Assembly: GCF_042453785.1 (NCBI RefSeq)
Contig: NC_091673.1
Location: forward strand, 3,355,501 to 3,419,500
Source of the DNA: Malus domestica
Lineage: Eukaryota; Streptophyta; Magnoliopsida; Rosales; Rosaceae
Length of the DNA: 64,000 nucleotides
Direction: 5' to 3'
The first letter of the stretch is position 1. Every line of letters starts with the position of its first letter. The notes under the pieces were generated by a model. That model was not told where the DNA came from and did no database searches. It saw only the letters and a list, made by a program, of their open reading frames with translations. The translations under genes were made by a program, and so were the position numbers. Positions 25,862 through 36,467 of the stretch are shown in pieces.

Positions 25862-26203
25862 ACTTGGTCCACTCATGTTTGTTTTGCGCCCCCTTCAGGA
25901 CTTAGAATCGAGGCATAAAATCCCGGCATCCAGGCATTTCCGCATCAACATCTTCGAGTCCTCTCGATGTAGGACCCACTTCTTTGTTCATTCAATTTTA
26001 TATTATTTCTTTTATTGTTCTAGTTAGTTGTATGCTCTGAACACGTTCCTTAAATGCATATTCTTGAACTTTTTATATTTATAAGTCTTATCCATCATTT
26101 ATTCTCAGCATTTGCACTCAATAAATGGCTTTCGTCACCCTCGGATGTCGGCCATCATGTGCCTATCCTGGTATTCAGGGAATATCGGGATCGGGGCGTG
26201 TCA
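21302..26203. mobile_element. Large solo LTR (about 2.5 kb) with 5-bp TSD, carrying a hAT insertion
   Basis: It starts TGTTACACCC at 21302 and ends GGGGCGTGTCA at 26203, the usual TG...CA ends of a Ty3/gypsy-type LTR. It is flanked by TCTCT at 21297-21301 and again at 26204-26208. Subtracting the hAT element and its duplication leaves about 2.5 kb. No gag or pol, primer site or second LTR is seen, so it is a solo LTR left by unequal recombination. A (TA)n tract lies at 25829-25859. Confidence 0.8.
22827..25220. mobile_element. Non-autonomous hAT element with CGGTTCGG subterminal repeats
   Basis: The 8-bp duplication AGTGGACC occurs at 22819-22826 and 25221-25228. Terminal inverted repeats are TAGGGCTGGGTTC on the left and TAGGGGTGGGTTC (reverse complement of the right end). 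Dense CGGTTCGGTT repeats fill both subterminal zones (22840-22960; 25041-25205), the usual transposase-binding design. The 2.2-kb interior encodes no transposase. The right half has a roughly 205-bp tandem duplication (24383-24525 against 24590-24715), and a long Ser/Leu frame there is a repeat artefact. Its sibling is at 41501-42885. Confidence 0.9.
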
Positions 26204-26869
26204 TCTCTACATCTTAATTTTTGCTCTATGGTTGCTTCAAGTTTGTAATTTTACATGCTACACTGCCACTTGATTTGATTATAAAAATGTAAAACAAAAT
26301 CTGTCCATGATTTACAAATTTGTATTCGATTTTTGATGTTTTTCAGTGTAAGGCATATGTTGCACAAGTGAGGTATGTAGGCTGCAGAGCATATATTTTG
26401 CCATCTTAACTACAAGGGCAAAATATGTGTAAACTGTAGCTTGCTTCTATTTCTTCAGTCTTGTATGGAAACAAACCTTCTGCTTATTTTTGCCTTTGAA
26501 CAGTTGTGGTTACAAAATTAGCTACTTGAACAAGTCCTCAACACTTTCTATTTTTAATTACCTGTTGAAATGGCTGTCTACACTACATGACACATATTAT
26601 ATGTGTGAACTAAATGTTTCTTCTGTTTCTTAAGGAAACAGAACTTTTTTTGAAACCATCTCTTTCTAATCAAAGACGTTCAATTTCTTCCCACTCATTA
26701 TACAATGTGTTTAAATGCCAACTCACTTGAATGTATTTAAAAGCAAAACTGTTTATCTTATCGACCTCATCCACTCATATATCCCTTTGTTTGTTCATAA
26801 TTGTGTTGAATTTATTCATCTTTGAATTTATTCAACTTAAATGTATTTTATTTATCCGATTACACCTAA

Positions 26870-26910
26870 AACAGCTGGTTTCCGGGGCAACGCACGGGCC
26901 TAATATCTAG
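26870..26910 (+). mobile_element. Helitron-like 3' terminus
   Basis: The end reads GGGGCAACGCACGGGCCTAA then TATCTAG, followed by T. A GC-rich near-palindrome about 10 bases before a CTAG end, with T following, is the signature of plant Helitrons. The element would extend left into the intron of the HD-domain relic and be interrupted by the solo LTR. The 5' end was not found, so element length is unknown. Confidence 0.5.
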
Positions 26911-27166
26911 TAAAGAACTAAATTAGACATTTCATCTGTATGCCTAATATATTGAAGCATGTCCATATAACATTAAATACGAATGCCTAAATATATATAC
27001 TTTGTCAAGATCTTTCCCAAGATTAGCCTCTACGGACGAATTATTTTCATACACCGTCCAAATTTCTTTGATCTCTCCAGCTGCAGATAAGAACTTTTCC
27101 AATTAATACAATTCTGAAAATGAATATTTTCAGATATAAAAAGAGTTGCAGGAAGATAAAAATTAG

Positions 27167-27321
27167 GGAACTTTAACGAAAAGCTCATGGTATTGTTCAC
27201 TTTAACGAAAAATCACATTTTTACACTAAAAATTCAATCCTGGTACTATTCACTTTACCCTTTATTTTGTCCTTATCGTTAAAACTTAAAGTTTTCAAAC
27301 ATTTTTCATTAGTTTTCCTTA
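27167..27321. mobile_element. MITE, ACTTTAACGAAAAGC family (copy 1)
   Basis: The copy begins AGGGAACTTTAACGAAAAGC and ends near TTAGTTTTCCTT, with AAAATT on both sides. The inner text about GGTACTATTCACTTTAC reappears in reverse at 37960-38115, and a fragment lies at 34445-34505. It lies between exons 3 and 4 of the HD-domain relic. Confidence 0.6.
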
Positions 27322-27948
27322 AAAATTAATGATCAACCCTAATCCCTCCACCAAGAACCAAGCACATTTCATCCAAAGCTGCTTGCTCCATTCTGCTCTT
27401 CACTGCTTCCGGTACGCCATCAGATGGTGTTATATCTCCAACAATAGCTGAGAATAGTTCAATAGCAATCTACTATCAAAACACATTTATATATATAGGT
27501 ATCACACTAAATCCATTGTAAATATAATACAGATGAATAACGTGAAAGAACAAGGGAACAAAAGATACCTTCTGCAGTGTCGTGCACAATTTGTATCTTG
27601 ATACACCTGTTCTGTTGAGGTAAGGGAAGGCAAAACACGAGAAAATAAGGTACTGCACAGAAAAAGGTCCAAGTGGCATATCAATTACATGTATAATCAA
27701 GCAAGTCCGATTAGAAAATGATAAAGAGCATAGGCCATCATATAGCATCCGAACTCCAACCTTTCTCTATTCGAGCCAGGAACGTCACCAGCAATCAAGG
27801 ACATCAAAGCCATGCGATACATATGATCTGCGATGGACTCTGAACCCTTTATTCCCTGATTGATTGATCCAACCCTTCCTTTTTGTGGTCTACGAGAGAG
27901 AGGGATATGATACCCTGAATCTTCTTGCAATTCATATAATGAAGACAT

Positions 27949-28411
27949 TGTAAGAATATGAGTATGAGATAGAGAAGTTTTGGGACCCGTTATATGTATT
28001 CAGTTTGATAGAAAAGTCTTGTTAATAAGAGGAATACTTATCCTTGACAAAGAAGGATTTTGTATAGCATTGAGATCAGTTCTTATGGAACAAGGAAACA
28101 AGTATTTGTTTCCTATAGGGATTTTAATTGGGAATCCTATCTGTTATGGAAAAGACTATATGTATATATATAGTGGCCTCTCTTCTTACAGAACACACGC
28201 TCATATTGGGATTTAAACCTATTTGTAAGTCGAGTTCTTGATCATATGCGAGAGAAGAGAAGGTTCACTGAAAAGCTTGGCGTCATGGCTTCAAGATCTG
28301 GAACTGCTGCAGGTATGCTTTTCTTTTTCGTCCTCTCATACACGAATTGTGGTTAATTCTTTTCAGGTTGTAGTTCATGTTTTAATCTTGTTTAGTAATT
28401 CACTGCTAACA
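27949..28411 (+). mobile_element. Solo Copia-type LTR, 463 bp, 5-bp TSD
   Basis: It starts TGTAAGAATATGAGTATGAG and ends CACTGCTAACA, flanked by GACAT at 27944-27948 and 28412-28416. Length and layout match the 467-bp LTR of the Copia element at 44886-51323, which starts TGTAAAGATATGA on its sense strand. Both also share a GGAAACA..GTTTCCTA block and a TATATATA promoter zone, so they are the same lineage but another subfamily. It separates exons 1 and 2 of the HD-domain relic. Confidence 0.8.
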
Positions 28412-29016
28412 GACATATTATATACACCCCCACTATTACTACTTCCACGAATCATTTTTCTCTTCATTAGAAAATCCTATCAAGTTTTAAAACTAAAGTT
28501 ACTAAATTCTTCCCGGCAAGTCAATTTTCCACTTTGTCCCACTTAGTGTATGGATTGCATTCCAAAACATCTCAATCAAGATTTTCACAATATGAAACAT
28601 GGAGTTCAATTCAAGCACCCATCTGTGTTTGGTAGTTGAGAAAATTCAGAAGTACCTAAATTTTCAACTTTCCTAGCTAGCTCCCACCCAATCTCTCAGA
28701 GACTACAACACAAATTTTCAATCTTTATAGACTGCAGATCACATACACAAACAATTCTCCAACTTTCCATTCATTTTATTGATTAATTTCTCGGTAACCA
28801 AACATATGGAAAACAAGCAGAATCAGCGCATATCTTGAGACGGTGACACAATGTGAGAAAATCAATGGCGGAGGATGCCGGATGAAGAGCCCGGAGACCC
28901 GAATGAAGCATCGGATTCGTTCGAACTGACAGACCGCTTGGAGGCGAGCCGTCCGGACTGGGTGCCTGCCAACGAACGGAAACGCCGGGACTTCGGCGGA
29001 AAATCCGGGTCTGGAC

Positions 29017-29756
29017 TGTTGTGCCTTGGCTGGTTCGTTAGTGCAGAAACGAGATTTAGATTACAACCTCATCAAATCACACTCAGTTGAATATAATAAA
29101 ATACAAGAAATAAAGACACCGAGAAATTTACAAGGTTCGGCAAAAATCCTGCCTACGTCCCTGGAGAGATATTGCTCTTCACTATGAATAACAGTACAAG
29201 TACACATGAGTTAAATCAACATAACTCAATCCCGAATCCCTTGCACACCCACTCATAGAATTTTCCCAAGAGCCTCACTCTATCCCAAGAGTTTTTTCAC
29301 TATAATACTTTTCACTCTAGCTCTCTTGATTTTCTCTCAACCCATGTTCAACCTTTCCCATGGGAGAGCAGGATGCTCTCCCCTTGGATGCTTCTATGAT
29401 GCTTACCTTCCCACTTTCTAAGCATTACTAAATGCACAAATATTGCATCTAGTTATAAGCATACACTAGCAACTATGCCAACAACCAAGACCAAAAAGTC
29501 TTAAGTTCATATGACATAATTATTACCTAGCCTACCTAGCATGCACCAAAGTCTATACCTAATCTATAAAGTACAACTTTTCTCCATTTGTCATTTAATG
29601 CATAGAAGAGAAAACATGCACAATAAGACATGCACAATTATGTGCAAGCAAACACAAGGTCAAGTCTTGCTTGCTTCCAACTTTGCTTGTGGCAGTTACC
29701 ATGTCTTCAATTATTGTCAACATAATTACTCACAAATGTATGGGTCAAACACAACA
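29017..29756 (-). mobile_element. Solo LTR, 740 bp, with perfect 5-bp TSD inside HDDC2 exon 1
   Basis: Ends are TGTTGTG and CACAACA, a perfect 7-bp inverted pair. TGGAC flanks it at 29012-29016 and 29757-29761. Host sequence on both sides joins into one GC-rich exon of the HD-domain relic (CCGGGTCTGGAC then AAGGTCCG). It is the same family as the LTR at the window start. Confidence 0.9.
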
Positions 29757-29860
29757 TGGACAAGGTCCGTTGAAGAAAGCGGGAGGCGAACGAGGAGGAA
29801 CAGAGTGGGTCAGTGGAGCCGCGCAGCAGGTTTGGGGAATTAACTTACGAAACACGTCTA

Positions 29861-30712
29861 GGGGGCGTTTGTTACAGCTCCTTAGGAGGGACTGGCTTGA
29901 ACTAGCTTAAATAGGATTATAATCCTGTGTTTGGTGGCTGGCGGGACTAACATTAATGGCACTAGGTGGGACTCGCTTTCACAAACTCCTTCACTAGCCG
30001 GTCTTAGCGAGAGACCTCGACACCCATAGGACTAGCTAAGACCTTCCATCGTCCTCTCTTGCCTTCGTCCACTCTCGCTGCATCTTTATCTCCTTCGTCT
30101 GCTTCGCTGCCCTGGGTTCATCGACCTCGATTTTCTACGGCATGGGATTCAATGAAAGCTGGAAGTTGGAGAGGCGTAGGGACAAGTAAGTTTACAGAGA
30201 TTGGAGAAAAGGGAAATAGGAGGGAGAGGCGGAGGGACATGGGGAAAAAGGGAAAGGAGGATGGAGAGGCGGGTGGAGAAATAAGGTTACAGAGAGATTG
30301 GAGAAGGGGAAAAAGGGAAAGGGGATGGAGAAAAGGGAAATAGGAGGGAGAGGCGGACAGACAAAAATGGGGTAAAAGGGAAAGGGGGATGGAGAGGTGT
30401 AGTAAAAGGGAAAGGGGGATGGAGAGGTGTAGGGACAAGTTAACAGAGATCGGAGAAGGGGAAAAAGGGAAAGGAAGATTGGAGAGGATGATGATTATAG
30501 AAGAAGGAAAAAACAAGATAAAGTAATAATAAAATATTAATCAATATATATTAAATTAATATAAAATAATATAATATTGTAATCCTGCTTCTTAGTCCGA
30601 CACTGCACCAAACGCTTCACTAAACTAGTCTAGCTTAGTCTAGTCTAAGCCAGTCCAGCTTAGTCCCTGAAGCTAATGCAGTCCGAGACAGTCCGGTGCA
30701 ACAAACGCACCC
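29861..30712. mobile_element. Non-autonomous PIF/Harbinger-type element, 3-bp TSD
   Basis: The left end GGGGGCGTTTGTTACAGC mirrors the right end GTGCAACAAACGCACC, and CTA flanks both sides (29858-29860; 30713-30715). A 3-bp duplication of T/C-TA form and these termini fit PIF/Harbinger. The interior is purine-rich low-complexity sequence (GGAGAGGCGG, GGGAAAGGGGGATGG, about 30180-30500) with no transposase. It lies next to exon 1 of the HD-domain relic. Confidence 0.75.
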
Positions 30713-31738
30713 CTAGGATCTTAACAAGACTACGGTCTTGTATAAATAATTATTAAGTATCATTTTTACTATCTATGTAAATTGAATTTGAGATTTTGCG
30801 AATACTATTAAACCAAAGGTTAAATAGTTGAAAGACAGTTTTATTCAAAACTTAGAGCAAAAGTAATTTTTTTGTCGGACAATCTAATACTAATTCATCT
30901 TCTACTGTATCTCACCACTTAAACATTTTCTTTGGAAAATTGCATTTTTCCAAATTTGAGGGGGAAAATGTCAACAATGCTATCGTTCAAATTATAAACG
31001 TTTAATTATATGAGATCGAGAAATTAAGAGAGAAAAAATAAGTAAATATGTTTGGGTTGATTAGGGATCAAGTTTTAATTAACACTGCAATATAAGAGTC
31101 GCTACAAATGCCCCGATTAGTGTCTCAACTATGCACATTCCTAGAATTATTTTTCCTTCGTTTAGCTAAAGAATAAAAATAAAATTACAAAACAATATTA
31201 CAATCTAACTATATAAACATATATAACAATTAAAGAGTTGGGAAATTGAATGAATAATAAGTACGAGGAATTATCAAAGCATGTTCCATCCTATATTTTC
31301 TCTCAAAGTGAGATTCTTTATGATTATCCTATATTTTAATGTTAATTCTTATGTTAATATTATAAATATTATACTAAAAATATGAAATGACAAATAATTT
31401 ATAAAAGATCATTTTCAAAAGAATCTCTTTAACAATTCTCTTCTGTTTGTACTATGTGGCTCTGTGGCACCGGACCAATTTAACAAACGATCGTGGAAAA
31501 GAAGAAATTGTCCTTGTGTGTTGAATTCACGGACTTCTTTTTCTTACATTTTTGATGGGGAATTCGTGGACCTTAAGGTTTTGAGAGCGGCGCAAAAGCG
31601 TTTCCCACGGGTATCACAACTCCCATGCCACTCATGCATGCAATGATTTCACTGCCTCAACAACTCTTTTTATAAGACGTAGGTTGTCTGCCATTTCCAT
31701 CCCGTATGTTTTTTTATCTTTTTTTTATTTCTTTGGTT

Positions 31739-31910
31739 ACAGTTAAATCACGTTAATATTTTATATTTTTATTATTTTTTATCTTATTATTTTTATAAAA
31801 AAATTAATATAAAATGTTAATATGACAGTTAAATCACGTTAATATTTTATATTTTTATTATTTTTTATCTTATTATTTTTATAAAAAAATTAATATAAAA
31901 TGTTAATATG
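31739..31910. repeat. Perfect 86-bp tandem duplication of a palindromic MITE-like unit
   Basis: Two identical 86-bp units (31739-31824; 31825-31910) each begin ACAGTTAAATCACGTTAATA and end AAAATGTTAATATG. Each is nearly self-complementary (ATATTTTATA against TATAAAATGTTAATAT). The second runs into ATTTAACCGTG, which pairs with the start. It is related to the 104-bp element at 37524 and to 39990-40075. The perfect identity means the duplication is recent. Confidence 0.85.
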
Positions 31911-32083
31911 ATTTAACCGTGAACACAAAAATATGAATAGATAAGAAGGGTATGGAATGGGGGAATACAGATAATCCAAGTCCCTTTTTATAGAACTTTC
32001 TCGACAAACTTGACCGAGTCAAAGCAGCCGAAAATAATTGCACAAGTCATTAGTCTTTCTACGAAATGGTGCTATCTACGTAA

Positions 32084-32252
32084 TGAGAGATTTTTAGTGT
32101 GATCGTCACACTAGTTGGTTTATTACGTGTTGTTATATAATTGATGAGATATGTGTGTTAAAAATTTAATAACTTAAAAAGTAAAATTTTTCATCACTTA
32201 CGTAAAAACACGTAGTGTATCATTCGTGTTCCTATTAAATTAAAAATTTCTC
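32084..32252. mobile_element. MITE, GGAGAAATTTTCA family, with 8-bp TSD
   Basis: TGAGAGATTTTTAG on the left pairs with AAAAATTTCTC on the right. CTACGTAA is present at 32076-32083 and 32253-32260. The interior about GTGTGTTAAAAATTTAATAA matches the copy at 43613-43785. Confidence 0.8.
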
Positions 32253-33249
32253 CTACGTAACGGCGTCTGTTGACAGATCTGAGGCTTGTAGGGTAATTGA
32301 CAAAACGTTTGCTTCTTCACGGAACCAACCACTGAATTAGGATATCGTTCTTGGGATTTATAATATTTTTATACAACTGTATTCTATTTTAAATGAAGAG
32401 TGATTGGAATTGAGATTTTTTCGGAATCTTTGTGTCCGCTCGAAAATTCAAATAGTTCAAGAGAGAGATCTGAGGCATTCAAGGACTTGATTTTGTGAAT
32501 GGTGGGCCATGTGTTAATAAATGTTGCATGCTATAAATGAAGTGGCTTGATTTTTTGGGTCTGTTGGCTCTGTACTCAGAGACCCAGAGAGGATCGCGGC
32601 CTATGTCACACAATAGGAAAGTCATAACTATCATCATCAATAAGTCAAACTCAAAACTTCTCACTTACAAATGAAAATGATACATAACACTAGTTAGTAA
32701 CTTAAGACTTATTATTTACAAATGAAAATAATTACACTAGTTGGTGAAATTTATAATTAACCCTGAAAGACTTGATTAACAATAAGAGCTCATTATGGGT
32801 GGCTAATTTAAATTTAATAATTTACGATTAGAATCAATAATTATTGCATTGCTTATATGATTTCATTAATCAAATCGTCTTCAGCCAAGGCTGTATCCAA
32901 CACAAGATTCACTCTCGTGACTCCAGCTAATTATGGGATTATTGCACTGTTTATACATAATTATGCATAGCCAGCCCTCTAACACTTATATTAATACGTC
33001 TGCTTAATTAATATGATTTCTCAAGCCTTTGATCAAACTGGTTTAAACCCGACCAGCCCGGCTCTCTTCCAATCCTTCCTCGGAATAGTACGTCCGGCTG
33101 CGTTTAATTGGTATGTTATTTTCATTTTCATTTAGTGTGTGTACCTTACGCTAAAAAATCATCTAAACATTCAAGAACGCGTTTAAACCCAAAAATAAAA
33201 TAAAACCTCATATATGTCTCTTTTCCTTGATCAGATTGGAAGTTCAAGC

Positions 33250-33453
33250 ATGGTGATGAGGAGCCTAATCAAGTTGTTAGGGACTCTGAAATCAAAACTG
33301 AGGTTTTTAAACAAAATAAATGCGTATTCAGAAATTGAGAAAACTGAGAGCATGAGGATGGACATGATGCACAGGAAAGCTCAGGCATCAATTGTACCGA
33401 CTCTGAAGAATGCCGATTACCGGAGGAAAAAGAGCCACGCACATAGCCGCTGA
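33250..33453 (+). CDS. Small conserved plant protein (67 aa), function unknown
   Basis: The frame MVMRSLIKLLGTLKSKLRFL continues to EIEKTESMRMDMMHRKAQ and TLKNADYRRKKS. From memory, short plant proteins share an I-E-K-S/T-x-S-M-R...R-K-A...T-L-K-x-A-D pattern; no function is known to me. An in-frame Met lies 12 codons upstream (33214). I prefer 33250 because a T-rich tract ending TTGATCAG just before it looks like a splice acceptor of a leader intron. The protein is basic with no membrane segment. It lies just outside the RING segmental duplication. Confidence 0.5.
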   Translation: MVMRSLIKLLGTLKSKLRFLNKINAYSEIEKTESMRMDMMHRKAQASIVPTLKNADYRRKKSHAHSR

Positions 33454-33522
33454 TCCGTGATCGATTGAAACCAGAATTTCCCTTTTTATTTATTTGATTT
33501 GGAGAGGAGCAAGATATACGTT

Positions 33523-33640
33523 CTGCAGCTATTTGTTTCAGCGGTTTCTACTGTTTCAAGTCATCAGTGTTTTAAGTCATATGAAAATAGCTCTGCAGCT
33601 ATTTGTTTAAGCAGTTTTAACTGTTTCAAGTCATCACAGC
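33523..33640. repeat. 70-bp imperfect tandem duplication
   Basis: CTGCAGCTATTTGTTT(C/A)AGC recurs at 33523 and 33593, followed in both copies by ACTGTTTCAAGTCATCA. It lies in the probable 3' UTR of the small gene at 33250. Confidence 0.7.
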
Positions 33641-33986
33641 GCCACTTTGAGGTGTTACAACTTCTTAATTCAGTTTATATTTTGTGACTTTTCTTCTAAA
33701 ACAAGCGATATTGGAAAAAGACTATTTGTAATTTAGAATATCGGATGTAAGGATGAATGTTTTTAATTAACTAAACTATTAATCTCCTGCTGAATTTTGA
33801 GACGTTTAATAAAAAGAAGAAATATAATTACTTGGAAAAAGAAATTAAGTCAAGTCAATAAGATTGTGACCGTATGAAGGAACAATTATATGGATCCAAA
33901 AATACCAAACCCAAATTTGGACTGGGACACGCATGCATTTGCATGCACGAAAACTTCTCCAATTGGTCCTCCTGGTCGGTTTATAG

Positions 33987-34185
33987 TAAAATGGATCATC
34001 TTCGGATCTCTTTCTTATAATTCATCAAATTAGGGAATTAATGTCATTGAAATTTGATCTAACGGTTACAAACAGAGCTCTGCTTTAAAAATTATAATAA
34101 TTTCAACCGTTGGATCAATTTTCAATGACATGGATTCCTAATATGGTGGATTAAGATGAAAAAATCAAGAGATGATCACTTTCCA
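33987..34185. mobile_element. MITE, 199 bp, copy-A-specific insertion
   Basis: GTTTATAG flanks the element at 33979-33986 and 34186-34193. Copy B of the segmental duplication lacks it and reads straight from CGGTTTATA to CCAAAATATCTTGGTTTTGA (about 39270-39300). The core TTGAAATTTGATCTAACGG and its inverse CCGTTGGATCAATTTTCAA also occur in the equally long element at 40317. Confidence 0.75.
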
Positions 34186-34611
34186 GTTTATAGCTTCTTT
34201 CGTACCAAAATGTTTTGCTTTTGAATTTCTTTCTACAATTATTACATTTCAAAACTCCTTAATGTTGTCGTTGATATTGTGAATCACGGGTCCTACGTGC
34301 ATTACAGTGATACAATAGGCTAAATCACAAACTCGTACATAATACATTGTCGTTTTAACGTGTTGTCACATCATGATTGCCATAATTGAGCACATATCCA
34401 TTGATTCTTGTTTATATTCTTTAATTTAGTGGGTAAAAAAAAAAAATTAACGAAATTTTTTTGATACTATTCATTTTAATGAAAAATCATATTTTTATAT
34501 TAAAAAAAAAAGAGTACGTTGAAAAATATATTAGTTAATACGGTATTTTTGACATATATGTACTAGATTTTGTAGTGAGATAAGGATTATAATTCTTTTC
34601 CTTTTTTATAA

Positions 34612-34759
34612 GGGGTGTGCTATCCACACACCCCATTTTACTTCTCACACATCCTTTGATAGTTTCTGTCCGTTGATCTTCTTCAATTCATCTGATTCGA
34701 AGGCCAAAAATTAAAAAGGTGTGTGAGAAGTAAAATGGGGTGTGTGAATATCACACCAC
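34612..34759. mobile_element. hAT-type MITE (148 bp)
   Basis: The inverted ends GGGGTGTGCTATCCACACAC and (right, reverse complement) GTGGTGTGATATTCACACAC enclose a short spacer. TTTTATAA is duplicated at 34604-34611 and 34760-34767. An 8-bp duplication points to the hAT superfamily. A sibling lies 167 bp downstream. Confidence 0.8.
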
Positions 34760-34926
34760 TTTTATAATGAGATTAGGGTTGCTTTCCCAATTTTCTAAAG
34801 TTTAGGATTAACTAGCGAAAGTGTTCCCGCACGATGCTGCGGGTTTTAGAACCATATAAAACATGTAAAAAGTTATAAATATATATACATCTAACTCCCA
34901 ACCAAAATATGCACGCAATATTAAGA

Positions 34927-35073
34927 GGGATGTGATATCCACACACATTTTTTTACTTCTCTCACACCCTTTTAATTTTCGACCGTCGGATCGAATGAAT
35001 TGAAGAAGATTAAATGACAAAATTAATAAGGGGTGTGAGAGAAGTAAAAAGGGGTGTGTGGATGGCACACCCC
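34927..35073. mobile_element. hAT-type MITE (147 bp), second copy
   Basis: The ends GGGATGTGATATCCACACAC and (reverse complement) GGGGTGTGCCATCCACACAC pair. TATTAAGA is duplicated at 34919-34926 and 35074-35081. It has a separate target site from the copy at 34612, so it is an independent insertion, not a tandem duplication. Confidence 0.85.
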
Positions 35074-35927
35074 TATTAAGAAAGTTTGAAATTAATATTA
35101 TTTGTATTCTTGTCAATCTTCTCATAGTAAACATTCATTCTGAACACATAAATTATTAGGAAGCACAACCCAAGAATGGTCTGGGGATTTAAGTTTATTT
35201 GTATTCTTGTCAATCTTCACATAGTAAACCTTTAGGACAAAATAAGCTCTAATTATATAAGTTAGAGTTTCTATGTGAGTTAGGAATATGCTGGTGTGTA
35301 GAAGATGAAGGCAAACCATAATCCAATTAACATCAAAACAAAGGAAATTAATATTTAAAAAGTGGAACCAACAGATGAGTAAAAACTTTTGAATTTGCAA
35401 TGTTATGGCAGGTGAGTGAAAACTTGTCAGCAACTCTACATGGTTGGAGGGTAGTGAAAACTTGATCTAAAATGCTGCTAAGGATGAGGACTCTTCCAAA
35501 CTGAAAAATACGGTGAATGGTTCGGAGGAAGAGAGAGATGGACTTTTAGAGAGAGGGAGTGGGCATTTGAGAAAGACAAGAAGAGAAACCAGAGTGCATC
35601 GAGAAGGAAGAGAGAAAAGGAAGAAAAAATAAATAAAAATATTCAGTAAGGACACAATCGGGATTATCGTAAAAGTATGAGGGTAAAATTGGAACAACAC
35701 TGTGCTTATGAATAGCATTTCAGTTATTTTTGGGTTTTAGTAGATATTAAATTTCCTATTTGTTTAGATTTATTTTCTTGTTTGCTTGTACTTTAAATTT
35801 TTGAACAGTTTACAAAAAATGAAAAATAATGTGCAGAAATCATTTTGGTTCTAAGTACTGATAAGTGACATTGGCCTAAATTTGATTGCATGGCTCTGCT
35901 TCTTTCTTATTTTCCCATGTCCAATCC

Positions 35928-35935
35928 TATAAATA
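35928..35935 (+). promoter_or_regulatory. TATA box of RING-H2 gene A
   Basis: TATAAATA lies 88 bases before the start codon, in a leader that is nearly identical to that of the paralogue at 40797 (CCCATGTCCAATCCTATAAA). Confidence 0.7.
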
Positions 35936-36023
35936 CCTTCATACTTGGCCCTCATAATCCCACCCAACAACTCCAATCTGGAAATTTAAATCTCTCAACT
36001 CTCTCAATTCTCCTATTACAAAT

Positions 36024-36467
36024 ATGCAAACCATGTGGAAGTATATACATCTAACTTTCACCATCTTCAGCTGGCTGTTCAACTTCTTGCTCTACCATTC
36101 CTTCTCCAAACATTATGATCACTATTTTGATGAAACCAGAGACATATCACTTACCACAGTCCAGTATAAACCCAATCCCGGGGCGAATTCGGAGACTAGT
36201 ACGGCGGAATGTGCTGTGTGTCTATGCAAAATCGAGGAAGGAGAAGAGATTAGAGAACTGAGATGTGCTCATCTCCTTCATAAACCATGCTTGGACTGGT
36301 GGACTGGATTTAAGCATGCCACTTGTCCGATTTGCCGCAGTCGCCTAGCTCCACCGAGAAGCACACAACTCCATCAGCAGTTAGATGAACAAGTGGAAGT
36401 GTTGGTGTTTAAGTTTTGCTCTTTCAGCTCGGATAGTGATCGTGGCGATAGATGGTGGCTGCGTTGA
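36024..36467 (+). CDS. RING-H2 finger protein A (probable E3 ubiquitin ligase)
   Basis: This is an intronless 147-residue protein. A hydrophobic N-terminus (about residues 5-25, TFTIFSWLFNFLLYHSF) looks like a membrane anchor. The RING-H2 domain spans about 65-110: CAVC, then LRCAHLLHKPC, then CPIC, giving the complete C3H2C3 set of eight zinc ligands. The conserved tryptophan region WWTGFKH precedes the last Cys pair. Size and order (N-terminal hydrophobic segment, one central RING-H2) resemble the plant RHA2/BRH1 type, in which the RING recruits an E2 for substrate ubiquitination. The tail ends DRGDRWWLR. It is a close duplicate of 40797-41249 and differs mainly by lacking five residues before ISLTTVQYKPNP. 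Confidence 0.9.
   Translation: MQTMWKYIHLTFTIFSWLFNFLLYHSFSKHYDHYFDETRDISLTTVQYKPNPGANSETSTAECAVCLCKIEEGEEIRELRCAHLLHKPCLDWWTGFKHATCPICRSRLAPPRSTQLHQQLDEQVEVLVFKFCSFSSDSDRGDRWWLR

Larger units (their letters stand above)
19420..29860 (-). pseudogene. HD-domain phosphohydrolase (HDDC2/At1g26160-like), exploded pseudogene
   Basis: Five exon relics lie in order on the minus strand. (1) About 29850-28836 encodes the Ser-rich N-terminus (KRSVSSNESDASFGSP) and AIDFLTLCHRLK, split by the solo LTR at 29017. (2) About 27910-27760 encodes GSESIADHMYRMALMSLIAG. (3) About 27480-27330 encodes AIVGDITPSDGVPEAVKSRM and VLGGG. (4) About 27110-27005 encodes EIKEIWTVYENNSSVEANL. (5) About 19540-19420 encodes GKFQTKLGKSWAAVIIARR. 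The family hydrolyses 5'-deoxyribonucleotides using a metal-binding HD motif. Here exon 3 reads AIELFSAIVGD, so the catalytic His-Asp is missing. Exon 2 has a 4-bp duplication that shifts the frame, the N-terminal frame breaks before AIDFL, and exon 1 lacks a GT donor. Exons 4 and 5 are 7.5 kb apart because of nested transposons. Confidence 0.85.
30713..33249. other. AT-rich spacer with small repeats
   Basis: Apart from the 86-bp tandem duplication and the MITE listed separately, I see no gene. The frame at 31464-31646 (60 codons, basic) is unrecognised. The frame 32479-32664 on the minus strand is likewise uninformative. Confidence 0.5.

Noticed and set aside
27697..27948. Stand-alone 83-codon gene starting MSSLYELQ
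   Set aside because: It is exon 2 of the HDDC2 relic read through a 4-bp duplication with intron on both sides.
30118..30516. 132-codon minus-strand frame rich in Ser/Pro/Leu
   Set aside because: Purine-rich core of the PIF/Harbinger element read on its pyrimidine strand.
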